Source: Bacteroidales bacterium UBA6431 (lineage in GTDB: Bacteria > Bacteroidota > Bacteroidia > Bacteroidales > UBA932). From it: 64,000 nt of DNA. Below are positions 54,261 to 62,188 of this stretch, in pieces. Location: contig DJOT01000004.1 in assembly GCA_002439095.1 (NCBI GenBank), positions 56,600 to 120,599 of the forward strand, written 5' to 3'. Position 1 is the first letter of the stretch. Each line of letters opens with the position of its first letter. A program made the position numbers and the translations under genes. The notes beneath the pieces are model-generated. The model saw nothing but the letters and a program-made list of their open reading frames with translations, had not been told where the DNA came from and did not search any database.

Positions 54261-54971
54261 TCACCTCGTCACTGTTGCTGAGATGTTGGGGTCGCTGGCC
54301 ACCACATTCTGATCTGCCTGATAGGAGGAACTGTATTTGCCGCGTGGCAAGTCCTCGAAGATATAGCGATTTGCCATCCTAGCCGCCTCAATCTGGTCCG
54401 TCAGAGCTGTCAAAATGGCCGAAGCGGCAAGATCGACAAGCATGCCGATGATGGTATTGGTGCCGCTGTTTATGGAACAATCCAGATAGAGATTGCAGGT
54501 CCTGTCAAAAAGCAATTCCCCTGTTGCCGCCGAGCGTATGAAGTATCTGATCTTTGTGGAAATGCCCAATCCGGATTTCTCCCAGGAGTCAATCTGGGAG
54601 AACACTACGGCATCAGCCCCGAAGAATTTGCGGAAAGGTTCGAGCGAGGCATTTTCAAAGAGTTCTGCATCATAAGCGCTCTCCGCCTTAAGCACATCGA
54701 GAGCAAGGAGAGGCGAGACCACGTAATAGCCGGCATCAGCCAGAGGGCGGCTGATGGAGGTGTACAGCAGATCCTTAGCCTCCACATTGGTGGTATTGTT
54801 GATAGGCGGCATCACCAGCAGCACGAGAGGTTTCTCTTCGTACATTCCTGAATACAGGCTCTCACGCGTCTGCACTACTTTGTTGGAGGTGCCGCAGGAA
54901 ACGAGCATCAAGGCTGACATAAGCACAGCAAAGGCTCTCCCGAATAAACTGCAAGAAGCGAATCGTATCAT
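54261..54971 (-). CDS. GNA1162-family (DUF799) lipoprotein
   Basis: A 236-residue lipoprotein (lipobox LVSC, Cys 26) of the DUF799/GNA1162 family: LVLLVMPPINNTTNVEAKDL, LADAGYYVVSPLLALDVLKA and FGADAVVFSQIDSWEKSGLG are typical, like a TolB-N/CsgG-type alpha/beta domain. It is last in a four-gene operon and overlaps the DUF4810 gene by 4 bp. In Neisseria the genes for GNA1162, a DUF4810 protein and a CsgG-like protein stand together (from memory). It probably forms a periplasmic or outer-membrane complex with the other three. Confidence 0.82.
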   Translation of the reverse strand: MIRFASCSLFGRAFAVLMSALMLVSCGTSNKVVQTRESLYSGMYEEKPLVLLVMPPINNTTNVEAKDLLYTSISRPLADAGYYVVSPLLALDVLKAESAYDAELFENASLEPFRKFFGADAVVFSQIDSWEKSGLGISTKIRYFIRSAATGELLFDRTCNLYLDCSINSGTNTIIGMLVDLAASAILTALTDQIEAARMANRYIFEDLPRGKYSSSYQADQNVVASDPNISATVTR

Positions 54972-55411
54972 AAGGCCAGACGTTTAAGCAACGGGCCGAC
55001 AAATGTGGCGGACTCCGGATAATTGATCATTTCCAATCTCAGCATCTCCTCGCCACGCTCGCGGAACAGTCCGGAGTAGTCGGTCAGATTGCCGAACAGG
55101 CGGCGCTGACGGTCGCTGGCGTTGTGGTAGAACACGTCGGCGACATCCGGCTGGAGAAGAAGATAACCATACTCGGCGCAAATCCCCGGAGGGGGCATCT
55201 TCCGCGTCCCGTCCGGGCGTGACACCATCATTTCATAGACATATATGAGATTGCAGATGCTTTCCGGTGTGCGTTCCTTGTAGTTGCGGTATGCGGCACT
55301 CTCATAGCCGCTCGCTCCGTCACTTGAAGGGCCCCAGTTATACAAGCCAACCGTAGTCCCGCATGAGGACAGAAGCAGGGCGGATGCCAGAAGCACAAGC
55401 GCCGGTCTCAT
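54968..55411 (-). CDS. DUF4810-family lipoprotein
   Basis: A 147-residue lipoprotein (lipobox LSSC, Cys 17) of the DUF4810 family: GLYNWGPSS near the start, SICNLIYVYEMMVSRPDGTR, and the hallmark MPPPGICAEYGYLLLQPDVA. It folds probably as short helical repeats. It overlaps both neighbours by 4 bp. The family is found almost only beside CsgG-like and GNA1162 genes, so a shared complex is well supported by context. Confidence 0.82.
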   Translation of the reverse strand: MRPALVLLASALLLSSCGTTVGLYNWGPSSDGASGYESAAYRNYKERTPESICNLIYVYEMMVSRPDGTRKMPPPGICAEYGYLLLQPDVADVFYHNASDRQRRLFGNLTDYSGLFRERGEEMLRLEMINYPESATFVGPLLKRLAL

Positions 55412-55746
55412 AGGCAGACGACCTTATGCTCCCCGGCGGAAATGAATATGGTCTTGCTGTAGACTCGGACAGATCCGCTGTAAACCTCTATATTATGGGT
55501 ACCAGGAACAAGATAGAGCGTATTCTCCGCCGTAGCCTTGATGTCCCTGTCTCTGCGCCATGAAGATTCCTTGACAGCGTATAGACGGTAATCGTCACCA
55601 TCGACTCTTACTGTGAGCGGAGCACCTAGGGAATCAGTGAACGACAGGCAGGCCTCATCAGCCTTGCCGCTGGAAAGCGTATAGACTCCGACTCCGCATC
55701 CCGCGAAAAGTACTGCGGAAAGCAGAAGAATTACAAGTTTTCTCAT
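55408..55746 (-). CDS. Small lipoprotein, extra member of the CsgG-like operon
   Basis: A 112-residue lipoprotein (lipobox LFAGC, Cys 17) with a small all-beta domain: LTVRVDGDDYRLYAVKESSW, LYLVPGTHNIEVYSGSVRVY and FISAGEHKVVCL look like a PEGA-like or transthyretin-like carrier sandwich. No family is recognised with confidence. It overlaps the CsgG-like gene and the DUF4810 gene by 4 bp each, so it is a true member of the operon, yet it is not part of the usual three-gene set. Confidence 0.75.
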   Translation of the reverse strand: MRKLVILLLSAVLFAGCGVGVYTLSSGKADEACLSFTDSLGAPLTVRVDGDDYRLYAVKESSWRRDRDIKATAENTLYLVPGTHNIEVYSGSVRVYSKTIFISAGEHKVVCL

Positions 55747-56624
55747 TTGTCAAGAATATAATAATCAGTCAGTTGATCTTCTTTGACGGGTTCGCCCTCA
55801 TAGGAGCAGAAAGAAATCTCGGTCTCTGGCGTATTGCCGGTCATCGAGACCACGGTCACCTTGCCTGTAAGAGTCCCCGGGAGTTCGATGTCCACTCCCG
55901 TCTGAGGGTTCTTCACCACCTTGCCCTTACGATAGACGTTGAAACTGTCCCCGACGGTAAGGCCCTGCGAGGCTCCGCCGGAAATCACAAAAGAACCATC
56001 CTGTACAGCCAGTATGTATGACCGCCACGGCTGGTCCATGCACTTGTTGATAATGTTCTCAACCAACTGAGAGAGAGCGGCGGAGATAGCCTTGTCACTG
56101 AGGGTCGCATCATAGCCTGCCGTGCCTCCCAGACCCAGCGTCGTGGTGGAAGATGTCTCGGCATAGCCCTTTGCCTCGTCGGAATAGATGATGAGTCCGG
56201 TGGAGGCCTCGACCAGACGTATGCTCACTCCGGCCTCCACTGTCTGTGTCTTGGTGGATGAGAAGAGTTTCTGCTGGCCCTCGTTTTTGCGCCCGTACTC
56301 AGTGATGGAGCCGAGTATTATGTAGTCCGCGCCGATCTTGTTCATGTTTTTCCCCGCTTCGGCTGCAAGCACATCGAGATCCTCTCTCTCAAGCAGAATG
56401 AATTTGCCGCTGGCTGCCAATTTGGCCGAAAGGATGTCCAGTGCCTGTTTCCGCATCGGATCGTTTTCCTTGTCATAGAACAGCCCTTTGGCATACTGGG
56501 TCTCGTTGGAGAAACGGCCTATGGCTACCTTGCGCTTTATGGTCCTGTCTCCCTGTTGTGCGTAGGACGGCAGGGCCACAAGGAGAGAAAGCGCCAGCAA
56601 CGCCGCCTTGATGATAGTTTTCAT
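55743..56624 (-). CDS. CsgG/HfaB-like outer-membrane secretion protein, non-lipidated
   Basis: A 293-residue protein with signal peptide (about 1-22, ALPSYAQQG). The CsgG domain runs from about 30 to 210: KVAIGRFSNETQYAKGL, SGKFILLEREDLDVLAAEA, GADYIILGSITEYGRKNEGQ and GVSIRLVEASTGLIIYSDEA. The curli exporter CsgG is anchored by a lipid Cys; this one has no lipobox and an extra C-terminal beta domain (about 215-293, GLTVGDSFNVYRKGKV). First gene of the operon, with a -7 box at 56650-56657. No curli subunit genes are present, so a role in a curli-like export or another complex remains open. Confidence 0.85.
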   Translation of the reverse strand: MKTIIKAALLALSLLVALPSYAQQGDRTIKRKVAIGRFSNETQYAKGLFYDKENDPMRKQALDILSAKLAASGKFILLEREDLDVLAAEAGKNMNKIGADYIILGSITEYGRKNEGQQKLFSSTKTQTVEAGVSIRLVEASTGLIIYSDEAKGYAETSSTTTLGLGGTAGYDATLSDKAISAALSQLVENIINKCMDQPWRSYILAVQDGSFVISGGASQGLTVGDSFNVYRKGKVVKNPQTGVDIELPGTLTGKVTVVSMTGNTPETEISFCSYEGEPVKEDQLTDYYILDK

Positions 56625-56649
56625 TTCAATAACGTTTTACGTTTTGTCG

Positions 56650-56657
56650 CAAAATTA
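56650..56657 (-). promoter_or_regulatory. -7 box of the CsgG-like operon
   Basis: The minus strand reads TAATTTTG 26 nt before the CsgG-like ATG. Confidence 0.4.
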
Positions 56658-56718
56658 ATACTTTTTTCGTCATACTGACCATGTTGACTGTACTTTCGTG
56701 ACAACGGATCCGAGGCCT

Positions 56719-56761
56719 TCTCGCGCTGTCCGGGTGAGACCTTCTCTCGCGCTGTCCGGGT
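56719..56761 (+). repeat. 17-bp tandem repeat beside the palindrome
   Basis: TCTCGCGCTGTCCGGGT occurs at 56719-56735 and 56745-56761, 26 nt apart start to start. The second copy runs into the left arm of the palindrome that follows, so part of that arm was duplicated. The 648-bp gap 56625-57272 holds this, the palindrome, a short frame at 56927-57043 and the G-rich repeat, but no intact gene. Confidence 0.8.
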
Positions 56762-56796
56762 TATAGCATATTGCGCACAATATGCTATAACCCGGA
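56755..56796. repeat. Perfect 19-bp palindrome, REP-like
   Basis: The arm TCCGGGTTATAGCATATTG (56755-56773) is matched perfectly by its complement at 56778-56796 with a 4-nt loop CGCA. A variant half-site TGCTATAACTTGGAC lies at 56856-56870, and another exact half-site at 52893-52908. There is no U-tract, so it is not a plain terminator. Confidence 0.85.
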
Positions 56797-56855
56797 GCCG
56801 CAGGTGCCGTATAGGGGTGATTTTTCAGATAGGTTAGAGCATTTTTCGGGAGATG

Positions 56856-56870
56856 TGCTATAACTTGGAC
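56856..56870 (-). repeat. Variant half-site of the REP-like element
   Basis: TGCTATAACTTGGAC differs from the element arm TGCTATAACCCGGAC at two adjacent bases. It lies 57 bp upstream of the short transposase-like frame. Confidence 0.5.
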
Positions 56871-56926
56871 AACAAGCTTCGTCTATGGGATGATTTTTGC
56901 AGTGCCGGATGGCAAAACTTATAGCT

Positions 56927-57043
56927 ATGAGAGACAAAGTTGTCCATATTTGTATCAAATCGGATGCGGAGCTCCTGCATCGCGTCGAAGACGATTACCG
57001 TTGTTCAATCACGAAAATGTCGAGGGGGCCATGGGATGGGTGA
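56927..57043 (+). pseudogene. Truncated start of a Y1/RAYT-like transposase (tentative)
   Basis: From the ATG at 56927 a 38-codon frame reads MRDKVVHICIKSDAELLHRV and then EDDYRCSITKM before it runs into the G-rich repeat and stops. The pattern of a strand with His, then acidic residues before DDYR, resembles the N-terminus of Y1-family (REP-associated tyrosine) transposases common in Bacteroidota; the family match is from memory and short. The catalytic HUH and Tyr motifs, expected later, are absent. It lies beside the REP-like palindromes, as such transposases do. Alternatively it is a chance frame. Confidence 0.4.
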
Positions 57044-57192
57044 ACCTGGGCGAGGGAACCTAGCAGGAGAATCCGGCGAGGGAAACTGGCGGGGGAACCT
57101 GTGGCATGGAACCTGGTGGGCCGTGGAAGCTTGGGCCGGAGAACCTAGCCGGGGAAACCTGGCAGGGCGAACATAGCCGGAGAAGGCGGGAG
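57031..57192. repeat. G-rich degenerate minisatellite of about 14 bp units
   Basis: About eleven imperfect units of 13-18 bp with consensus near GGCGGGGGAACCTA run head to tail. The plus strand is purine-rich throughout. An open frame crosses it but encodes only Gly/Glu/Asn/Trp-rich repeats, so it is not taken as a gene. Confidence 0.75.
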
Positions 57193-57235
57193 GGGCATCA
57201 TTGGCACAGGCCGAGCGGACAATCGTCATGGAGTT

Positions 57236-57266
57236 TTTGCGGAATCCGCAGATATTGCTAACTTCG
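57236..57266 (+). promoter_or_regulatory. Promoter of the CDF gene
   Basis: TTTG (57236-57239), 19 nt, TAACTTCG (57259-57266, one mismatch to TAnnTTTG), then 6 nt to the ATG at 57273. Confidence 0.5.
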
Positions 57267-57272
57267 CAAGAT

Positions 57273-58166
57273 ATGTCTAGAACGTCCAAAATCACTTTTG
57301 TGACTCTCGTCGGCTCCGTGGTCAATGCGGTGCTGACCATATTCAAGATAGTCGCCGGTATAGCCGGCCATTCCGCCGCGATGATCGCCGATGGTGTGCA
57401 CTCCCTTTCTGACCTTCTGAGCGACATCGTGGTGCTGGTCTTCGTCCGCATCTCCGGCAAAGGCCGCGACAAGGACCATGACTACGGTCACGGCAAGTTC
57501 GAGACGTTCGCCACGCTGATAATCAGTCTGATGCTCCTTGTTGTCGGGGCCAATCTGATGTCCTCCGGCATAGAAAGCATAAGGAACATACTGGGCGGAA
57601 AAGCCGTTGAAGCCCCGGGGATGATCGCCTTGTGGGCAGCCCTGCTTTCAATCGTCTCCAAAGAAATCCTCTACCGCTACACGGCGGCGCAGGGACGCAA
57701 GCTCGACAGCCCGATGATGGTCGCCAACGCCTGGCACCACCGTTCCGACGCCCTCTCATCGATCGGCTCCCTGCTCGGCATCGGCGGTGCCATCCTGCTC
57801 GGTGACAAGTTCGTCATACTCGACCCTCTGGCCGGCTGCATCATCAGCATCTTCATCATCGTGATGTCAGTGAGGATGTCGATCCCCGCAGTGAAAGAAC
57901 TTCTCGATGTTTCCCTTCCGGACGAGATGGAAGCCCAGATCGTGCAGACCGCGAAAAGTGTCCCGGGTGTGGTTGACCTGCATGAACTCAAGACCAGACG
58001 GGAAGGCCCCGGCATCGTGATGGAAGGGCATCTTGTCCTCCACTCTGACATCTCACTGGAGCAGGCCCACACCATTTCCAAGCAGGTCGAGCAGGCGCTC
58101 CGTGACAAGTTCGGATCCTCCACACAGATATCCCTGCACCTTGAACCCGAGAACGATTCGCAGTAG
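57273..58166 (+). CDS. Cation diffusion facilitator metal exporter
   Basis: A 297-residue inner-membrane antiporter exporting Zn, Fe, Co or similar divalent ions. Six membrane segments with the metal-site helices II and V: AMIADGVHSLSDLLSDIVVL (HxxxD) and NAWHHRSDALSSIG (HxxxD), and a cytoplasmic C-terminal domain (about 205-297) with HELKTRREGPGIVMEGHLVL. The His-Asp/His-Asp quartet is most often a Zn/Cd site. The DYGHGKFE loop is typical. The start at 57273 (MSRTSKITFV) is chosen because of the promoter at 57236-57266; in-frame starts upstream lie before the transcript and in the repeat area. Confidence 0.92.
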   Translation: MSRTSKITFVTLVGSVVNAVLTIFKIVAGIAGHSAAMIADGVHSLSDLLSDIVVLVFVRISGKGRDKDHDYGHGKFETFATLIISLMLLVVGANLMSSGIESIRNILGGKAVEAPGMIALWAALLSIVSKEILYRYTAAQGRKLDSPMMVANAWHHRSDALSSIGSLLGIGGAILLGDKFVILDPLAGCIISIFIIVMSVRMSIPAVKELLDVSLPDEMEAQIVQTAKSVPGVVDLHELKTRREGPGIVMEGHLVLHSDISLEQAHTISKQVEQALRDKFGSSTQISLHLEPENDSQ

Positions 58167-58234
58167 CTCCGTTCCGGAATCCGGTATGCCCAAAAGACCA
58201 GAAAGGGGGCCCAAGCCAAGCTGGATCGGAACGG

Positions 58235-59410
58235 CTACTTTCCCGCCATCAACGGGCGCAGGCGCACAAGCCAGTAGAGCAGCCCGGCAATGGTGAGCAC
58301 TGCCCCCACGACACCGATCCAGGAAATGGAGAGATGAGTGCAGACTGCGCCTCCGATCAGTGCGCCGCAGCCTATCCCGAGGTTGAAGATTCCAGAGTAG
58401 ATGGACATCGCCACGGCCGACTCATCCTCCGACGCGGCTGAAATCACCTCCGACTGCATAGCCAGATTGTAGGCCGTCACCGAAATCCCCCACACGGCGC
58501 ATATCGCGATGCTCAGGACGTGGCTGAAAGCCAACGGCCTCATGAGGAGCAGGGCGAGAGTCAATCCGCACATCGCCAGAGTCACGAAGCGGAAGCGCCA
58601 GGAGACATAGAACTTGGAAAAGGCGAAACTGCTCACCAGTCCGGCGATTCCGAACACCATCAGCGTCCCGGTGATCATGCCCTCCGACATCCCTCCTATC
58701 TGCCCGAGGAACGGCTCGATGTAACTGTAGGCCGTATAGTAGCCGGTCGCGAACAGCAGGGTGAAGACATATATCCCTATGAGCACCTTTTTGTGCAGCA
58801 TCACCGGCAGTCCCTTCAAGTTGACCCCTTTTCCCGCAGGAATCCCGGGGAGAGTCAGGGCCACCAGCACCAGGGTCAGCAGGGCGAATATACCCACGCA
58901 AAGGAACGTCATCCTCCATCCCACCATCAGGCCGATTGCCCGCCCGAGCGGCATCCCCATTATCACGGCTATAGAAGTACCCGTGACTACGATACTGAGT
59001 GCCAGAGACTTGTGAGACGGCGGTACAGAGCGTACCGCGATGGAAGGTATGATGGACCAGAATATCGCATGTGTGCTTGCCACCCCGATACGGGAGAGCA
59101 TCAGCATCCAGTAAGAGGACGAGAGGAAAGACAGGCCCTGGAACAGGGTGAAACATCCGATCACACCGAGCAGCAGTTTGCGCATCTCGGACCGGGAGAA
59201 CGCCATTGTCAATGGGAGGGAAAGAAGCATCACCATCCATGCATACACGGAGATGAGCATGCCCGTCTGGGCTTCACTGCGACCGAAATCGGCTCCTATG
59301 TCGCTCAAGAGCCCGATCGGCACAAATTCAGAGGTATTAAAAATAAAAGCGGCACAAGCCAGCCCGATAAGGGCCATCCAGTGCCTGACAGTCATTTTCT
59401 GCTCCGTCAT
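58235..59410 (-). CDS. MFS sugar-efflux-type transporter
   Basis: A 391-residue major-facilitator protein with twelve membrane segments, of the SotB/AraJ-like drug and sugar efflux branch: TSEFVPIGLLSDIGADFGRS near the start, then SVYAWMVMLLSLPLTMAFSR and SRIGVASTHAIFWSIIPSIA. It would expel sugars, arabinose analogues or drugs using the proton gradient. It is a single gene with its own promoter. Its stop converges on the CDF gene with a 68-bp gap. The substrate is not predictable. Confidence 0.88.
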   Translation of the reverse strand: MTEQKMTVRHWMALIGLACAAFIFNTSEFVPIGLLSDIGADFGRSEAQTGMLISVYAWMVMLLSLPLTMAFSRSEMRKLLLGVIGCFTLFQGLSFLSSSYWMLMLSRIGVASTHAIFWSIIPSIAVRSVPPSHKSLALSIVVTGTSIAVIMGMPLGRAIGLMVGWRMTFLCVGIFALLTLVLVALTLPGIPAGKGVNLKGLPVMLHKKVLIGIYVFTLLFATGYYTAYSYIEPFLGQIGGMSEGMITGTLMVFGIAGLVSSFAFSKFYVSWRFRFVTLAMCGLTLALLLMRPLAFSHVLSIAICAVWGISVTAYNLAMQSEVISAASEDESAVAMSIYSGIFNLGIGCGALIGGAVCTHLSISWIGVVGAVLTIAGLLYWLVRLRPLMAGK

Positions 59411-59469
59411 AAATTATATATATACTACTAACTAACTGTCTGTCTCCGGAGCAGACCGGAAGACGGATG

Positions 59470-59499
59470 CAAATATAGTAACATATTCCCATTGTACAA
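59470..59499 (-). promoter_or_regulatory. Promoter of the MFS gene
   Basis: The minus strand shows TTG (59497-59499), 19 nt, TATATTTG (59470-59477), 59 nt before the ATG at 59410. The untranslated leader holds a short CTCCGGAG palindrome (59439-59446). Confidence 0.6.
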
Positions 59500-59601
59500 G
59501 GGGAGATGCAAAAAAGTTATAAAAATTTTTAATAATCGGATTTCTGGCGTTACATCTTTTCTTGCTCAAGATACAAAACAGCCCTCCTGGCCGCCTCAGG
59601 C

Positions 59602-59633
59602 ATTGACTGCAGCGGCGAGTATGTATAAATTTG
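59602..59633 (+). promoter_or_regulatory. Promoter of the GH9 gene
   Basis: ATTG (59602-59605), 20 nt, TAAATTTG (59626-59633), 21 nt before the ATG at 59655. This rules out the in-frame TTG at 59631, which lies inside the -7 box. Confidence 0.65.
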
Positions 59634-59654
59634 TACAAACGAAAAACCACATTT

Positions 59655-62186
59655 ATGAGACGCATTCCATACTTGCTGCCGGCTCTGGCTTTGCTTGCTG
59701 CCGGCTGCAGTGGCGGCGAGCAGCCGCTGAAGCTCAATGACCTCGAATACTACGAACGTCCCGGGGTCAATGTCCTCGTCTACAGCAACCTCTTCACCGG
59801 AGGTTTCAACGATGAGAAGAATTCCGGCATAGAGATTATTCATCACGGAGTCCGTACCGTGCAGGGCGGTGCCGTGAGGCTGTCCAACACCCCCGAGCAG
59901 TGGGACCTGGTGCCCGAGACCACTTTCCGCAACGTTGACCCCGACAAGGGCACGATAGAGGTGGGGCTGCGCTATCCCGACTATGACTTCGACTCACGGC
60001 TCGTGGTGACCCCGGAAGGGGAGGCCGTCAAGATCGAGGTGTATCTGGACAAGCCTGTACCTGAAACGATTGCGGGGGAGGCCGGGTTCAATCTCGAGTT
60101 CCTGCCGTCGCAGTACTGGAACAAGGCCTACCTCGTGGACGGTCAGGCCAAGCGTTTCCCGCGCTACGCGGTGAGCGAGACGGTCACCCGCCCCAACAGC
60201 GAGAAGATCAAACAGTTCAAGGGCTACAAGACCTACGATGACCGCGGCACCGGACGCTTTGTTGATCCTCTGCCGATGTCGGAGGGGCACAGCATGACCC
60301 TCGCTCCGGACGATCCCGAGAGGATGGTCAAGATCACTTCCGATGGGGCAGAACTGAAACTCTATGACGGTCGCATGCTTGCCCAGAACGGCTGGTACGT
60401 GCTCCGGAGCGTCCTTCCTGAAGGCAAGACGGGCAAGGTGCTTAGCTGGACCGTGGAGCCCAACGCCGTACGTGGCTGGGTGCGTGAACCGAACATCGGC
60501 CTTTCCCAGGTGGGATATGTGCCTGAGCAGCCGAAAGTGTCAGTAATAGAGCTGGACAAGGCCGACAAGCCTCTGCGGACAGCCTCCATATACAGGGTAA
60601 ACCCCGATGGCACAGAGAGTAATGTCTTCACCGGAAAGACATCGATGTGGGGCCCGTACTTCAAGTATAACTACCTCAAGTTTGACTTCTCCCCGGTCCG
60701 GGAGCCCGGCATATACTATATAAAATATGGCGATGCCCGCACCGTCAACTTCATAATCGGGGACGATGTCTATGACAAGATCACAGATGCGACGAGCGAT
60801 GTCTGGATCCCTATCCACATGAACCATGTCGCCGTCAACGAAGCTTACCGCATGTGGCACGGCGAACCATTCAAGGAAGGCTACCTCCAGGCGCCGCCAA
60901 GTACGGATCACTTCGACCTCCACTGGCAGGGGCCTACGACCGACACCAAGTACAAGGCCCTTGAACTCATCCCGGGCCTCAATGTCGGAGGCTTCTTCGA
61001 TGCCGGGGACTTCGATATCGAGACTTCTTCCAACATCTCCGTGGTCCAGAACCTCGTCTCCATCTGGGAGCGCTTCCGTCCTATGCGTGACATGACATTC
61101 GTCAGCGAGAGCCAGCGCTACGTGGACCTGCACCGCCCGGACGGGGTGCCTGACATCCTCCAGTACATCGAGCACGGCGTGCTCAACCTGCTCGCCCAGG
61201 CCGAGAACATCGGGCACATGTCCCAGGCCCTTTCCAACTCGGTGCTAGACAACTACCACCACCTCGGGGATGCCGCCTCACTTACCGATGGCCGCCACTA
61301 TGACCCGCGCCTCAAGCCGTACGAGATCTCCTCTGACGGCCGCAGGAGCGGTACCCCTGATGACATGTGGGCTTTCACCAGCCGCGACCCGTCGCTTGAC
61401 ATGAGGGCTTCGACAATGTTCGCCGCCGCCAGCCGCGCCCTCAAGGGCTACAACGATGCTCTCTCCGAGCGTGCCCTCAAACAGTCGAAAAGGCTTCAGA
61501 AAGAAGCCGCAGCCCTGCTTGCCAAGGCCCCTCAGACCCGTGGGGGCAGACCTGGTGGCGACGCCGCATCCAACCTCCAGCTATACGTGGCCACAGGGGA
61601 GAAAGCATATCTTGACAGGTTCGATGAGGCCATCTGGCCGATGCTTGACCGATTTGTCAACTTCGGCATCAGCACCGCCCTCGAAGCAGTGCCGTACATG
61701 GATGCTGCCTATAAAGAGAAGCTACGCCCGTACGTGGAGAAATATGCCGAGTACGTGTCCGGACTGGAGCAGGACAACCCTTACGGCGTGCCGATAGGCA
61801 GGGCCAACTGGGCCGGGAGCGGGGCGGTTGTCAATTTCGGGACCACCCTCTGCCTTGCTTCAAAGCACTTCCCGGAGATCATACCGGCGGACAATGTATA
61901 TAAGGTGAGCAATTATATCTTCGGCTGCCATCCGTACCACAACTATTCTCTTGCAGCCGTGGTGGGTGCCACCAGACCGAAGGCCGTGTTCTACGGCAAC
62001 AACAGGGCAGACTTCTCGTTCATTCCGGGCAATGTCGCTCCTGGTCTGCTGTTCAGGAATCCTGACCATTTCGAGAACTACGACGACTGGCCGTTCCTCT
62101 GGGGGCAGAACGAAGGCACGATAGCCGGCAACACGGATTTCCTGATCTTCGGCTCCTCGTTCAAGAATCTCCTTGCGGGGGAGTGA
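59655..62186 (+). CDS. GH9 endoglucanase-like lipoprotein
   Basis: An 843-residue lipoprotein (MRRIPYLLPALALLAAGC, Cys 18). An N-terminal beta region (to about 270) and an Ig-like CelD_N domain (about 280-380; SQVGYVPEQPKVSVIELDKA) precede the GH9 (alpha/alpha)6 barrel. The catalytic base is in GGFFDAGDFDIE; the general-acid Glu is taken to be in GQNEGTIAGNTDF near the end. The stretches HLGDAASLTDGRHYDPRL and FGCHPYHNYSLAAVVGATRP are family-like. It would cut beta-1,4-glucans such as mixed-linkage glucan, xyloglucan or glucomannan. It has a single-gene unit and a stop 2 bp from the convergent HD gene. Confidence 0.9.
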   Translation: MRRIPYLLPALALLAAGCSGGEQPLKLNDLEYYERPGVNVLVYSNLFTGGFNDEKNSGIEIIHHGVRTVQGGAVRLSNTPEQWDLVPETTFRNVDPDKGTIEVGLRYPDYDFDSRLVVTPEGEAVKIEVYLDKPVPETIAGEAGFNLEFLPSQYWNKAYLVDGQAKRFPRYAVSETVTRPNSEKIKQFKGYKTYDDRGTGRFVDPLPMSEGHSMTLAPDDPERMVKITSDGAELKLYDGRMLAQNGWYVLRSVLPEGKTGKVLSWTVEPNAVRGWVREPNIGLSQVGYVPEQPKVSVIELDKADKPLRTASIYRVNPDGTESNVFTGKTSMWGPYFKYNYLKFDFSPVREPGIYYIKYGDARTVNFIIGDDVYDKITDATSDVWIPIHMNHVAVNEAYRMWHGEPFKEGYLQAPPSTDHFDLHWQGPTTDTKYKALELIPGLNVGGFFDAGDFDIETSSNISVVQNLVSIWERFRPMRDMTFVSESQRYVDLHRPDGVPDILQYIEHGVLNLLAQAENIGHMSQALSNSVLDNYHHLGDAASLTDGRHYDPRLKPYEISSDGRRSGTPDDMWAFTSRDPSLDMRASTMFAAASRALKGYNDALSERALKQSKRLQKEAAALLAKAPQTRGGRPGGDAASNLQLYVATGEKAYLDRFDEAIWPMLDRFVNFGISTALEAVPYMDAAYKEKLRPYVEKYAEYVSGLEQDNPYGVPIGRANWAGSGAVVNFGTTLCLASKHFPEIIPADNVYKVSNYIFGCHPYHNYSLAAVVGATRPKAVFYGNNRADFSFIPGNVAPGLLFRNPDHFENYDDWPFLWGQNEGTIAGNTDFLIFGSSFKNLLAGE

Positions 62187-62188
62187 CC

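Noticed and set aside
56755..56796. The palindrome as a rho-independent terminator
   Set aside because: No U-tract on either side, and the nearest gene ends are on the wrong side or far away.
56940..57176. A 78-codon open frame on the plus strand over the G-rich repeat
   Set aside because: Most of it is the translated repeat, and the start lies inside another frame. No promoter or RBS of its own is seen.
57031..57192. The tandem units as a CRISPR array
   Set aside because: Units are 13-18 bp, contiguous and degenerate, with no spacers and no cas genes in the window.
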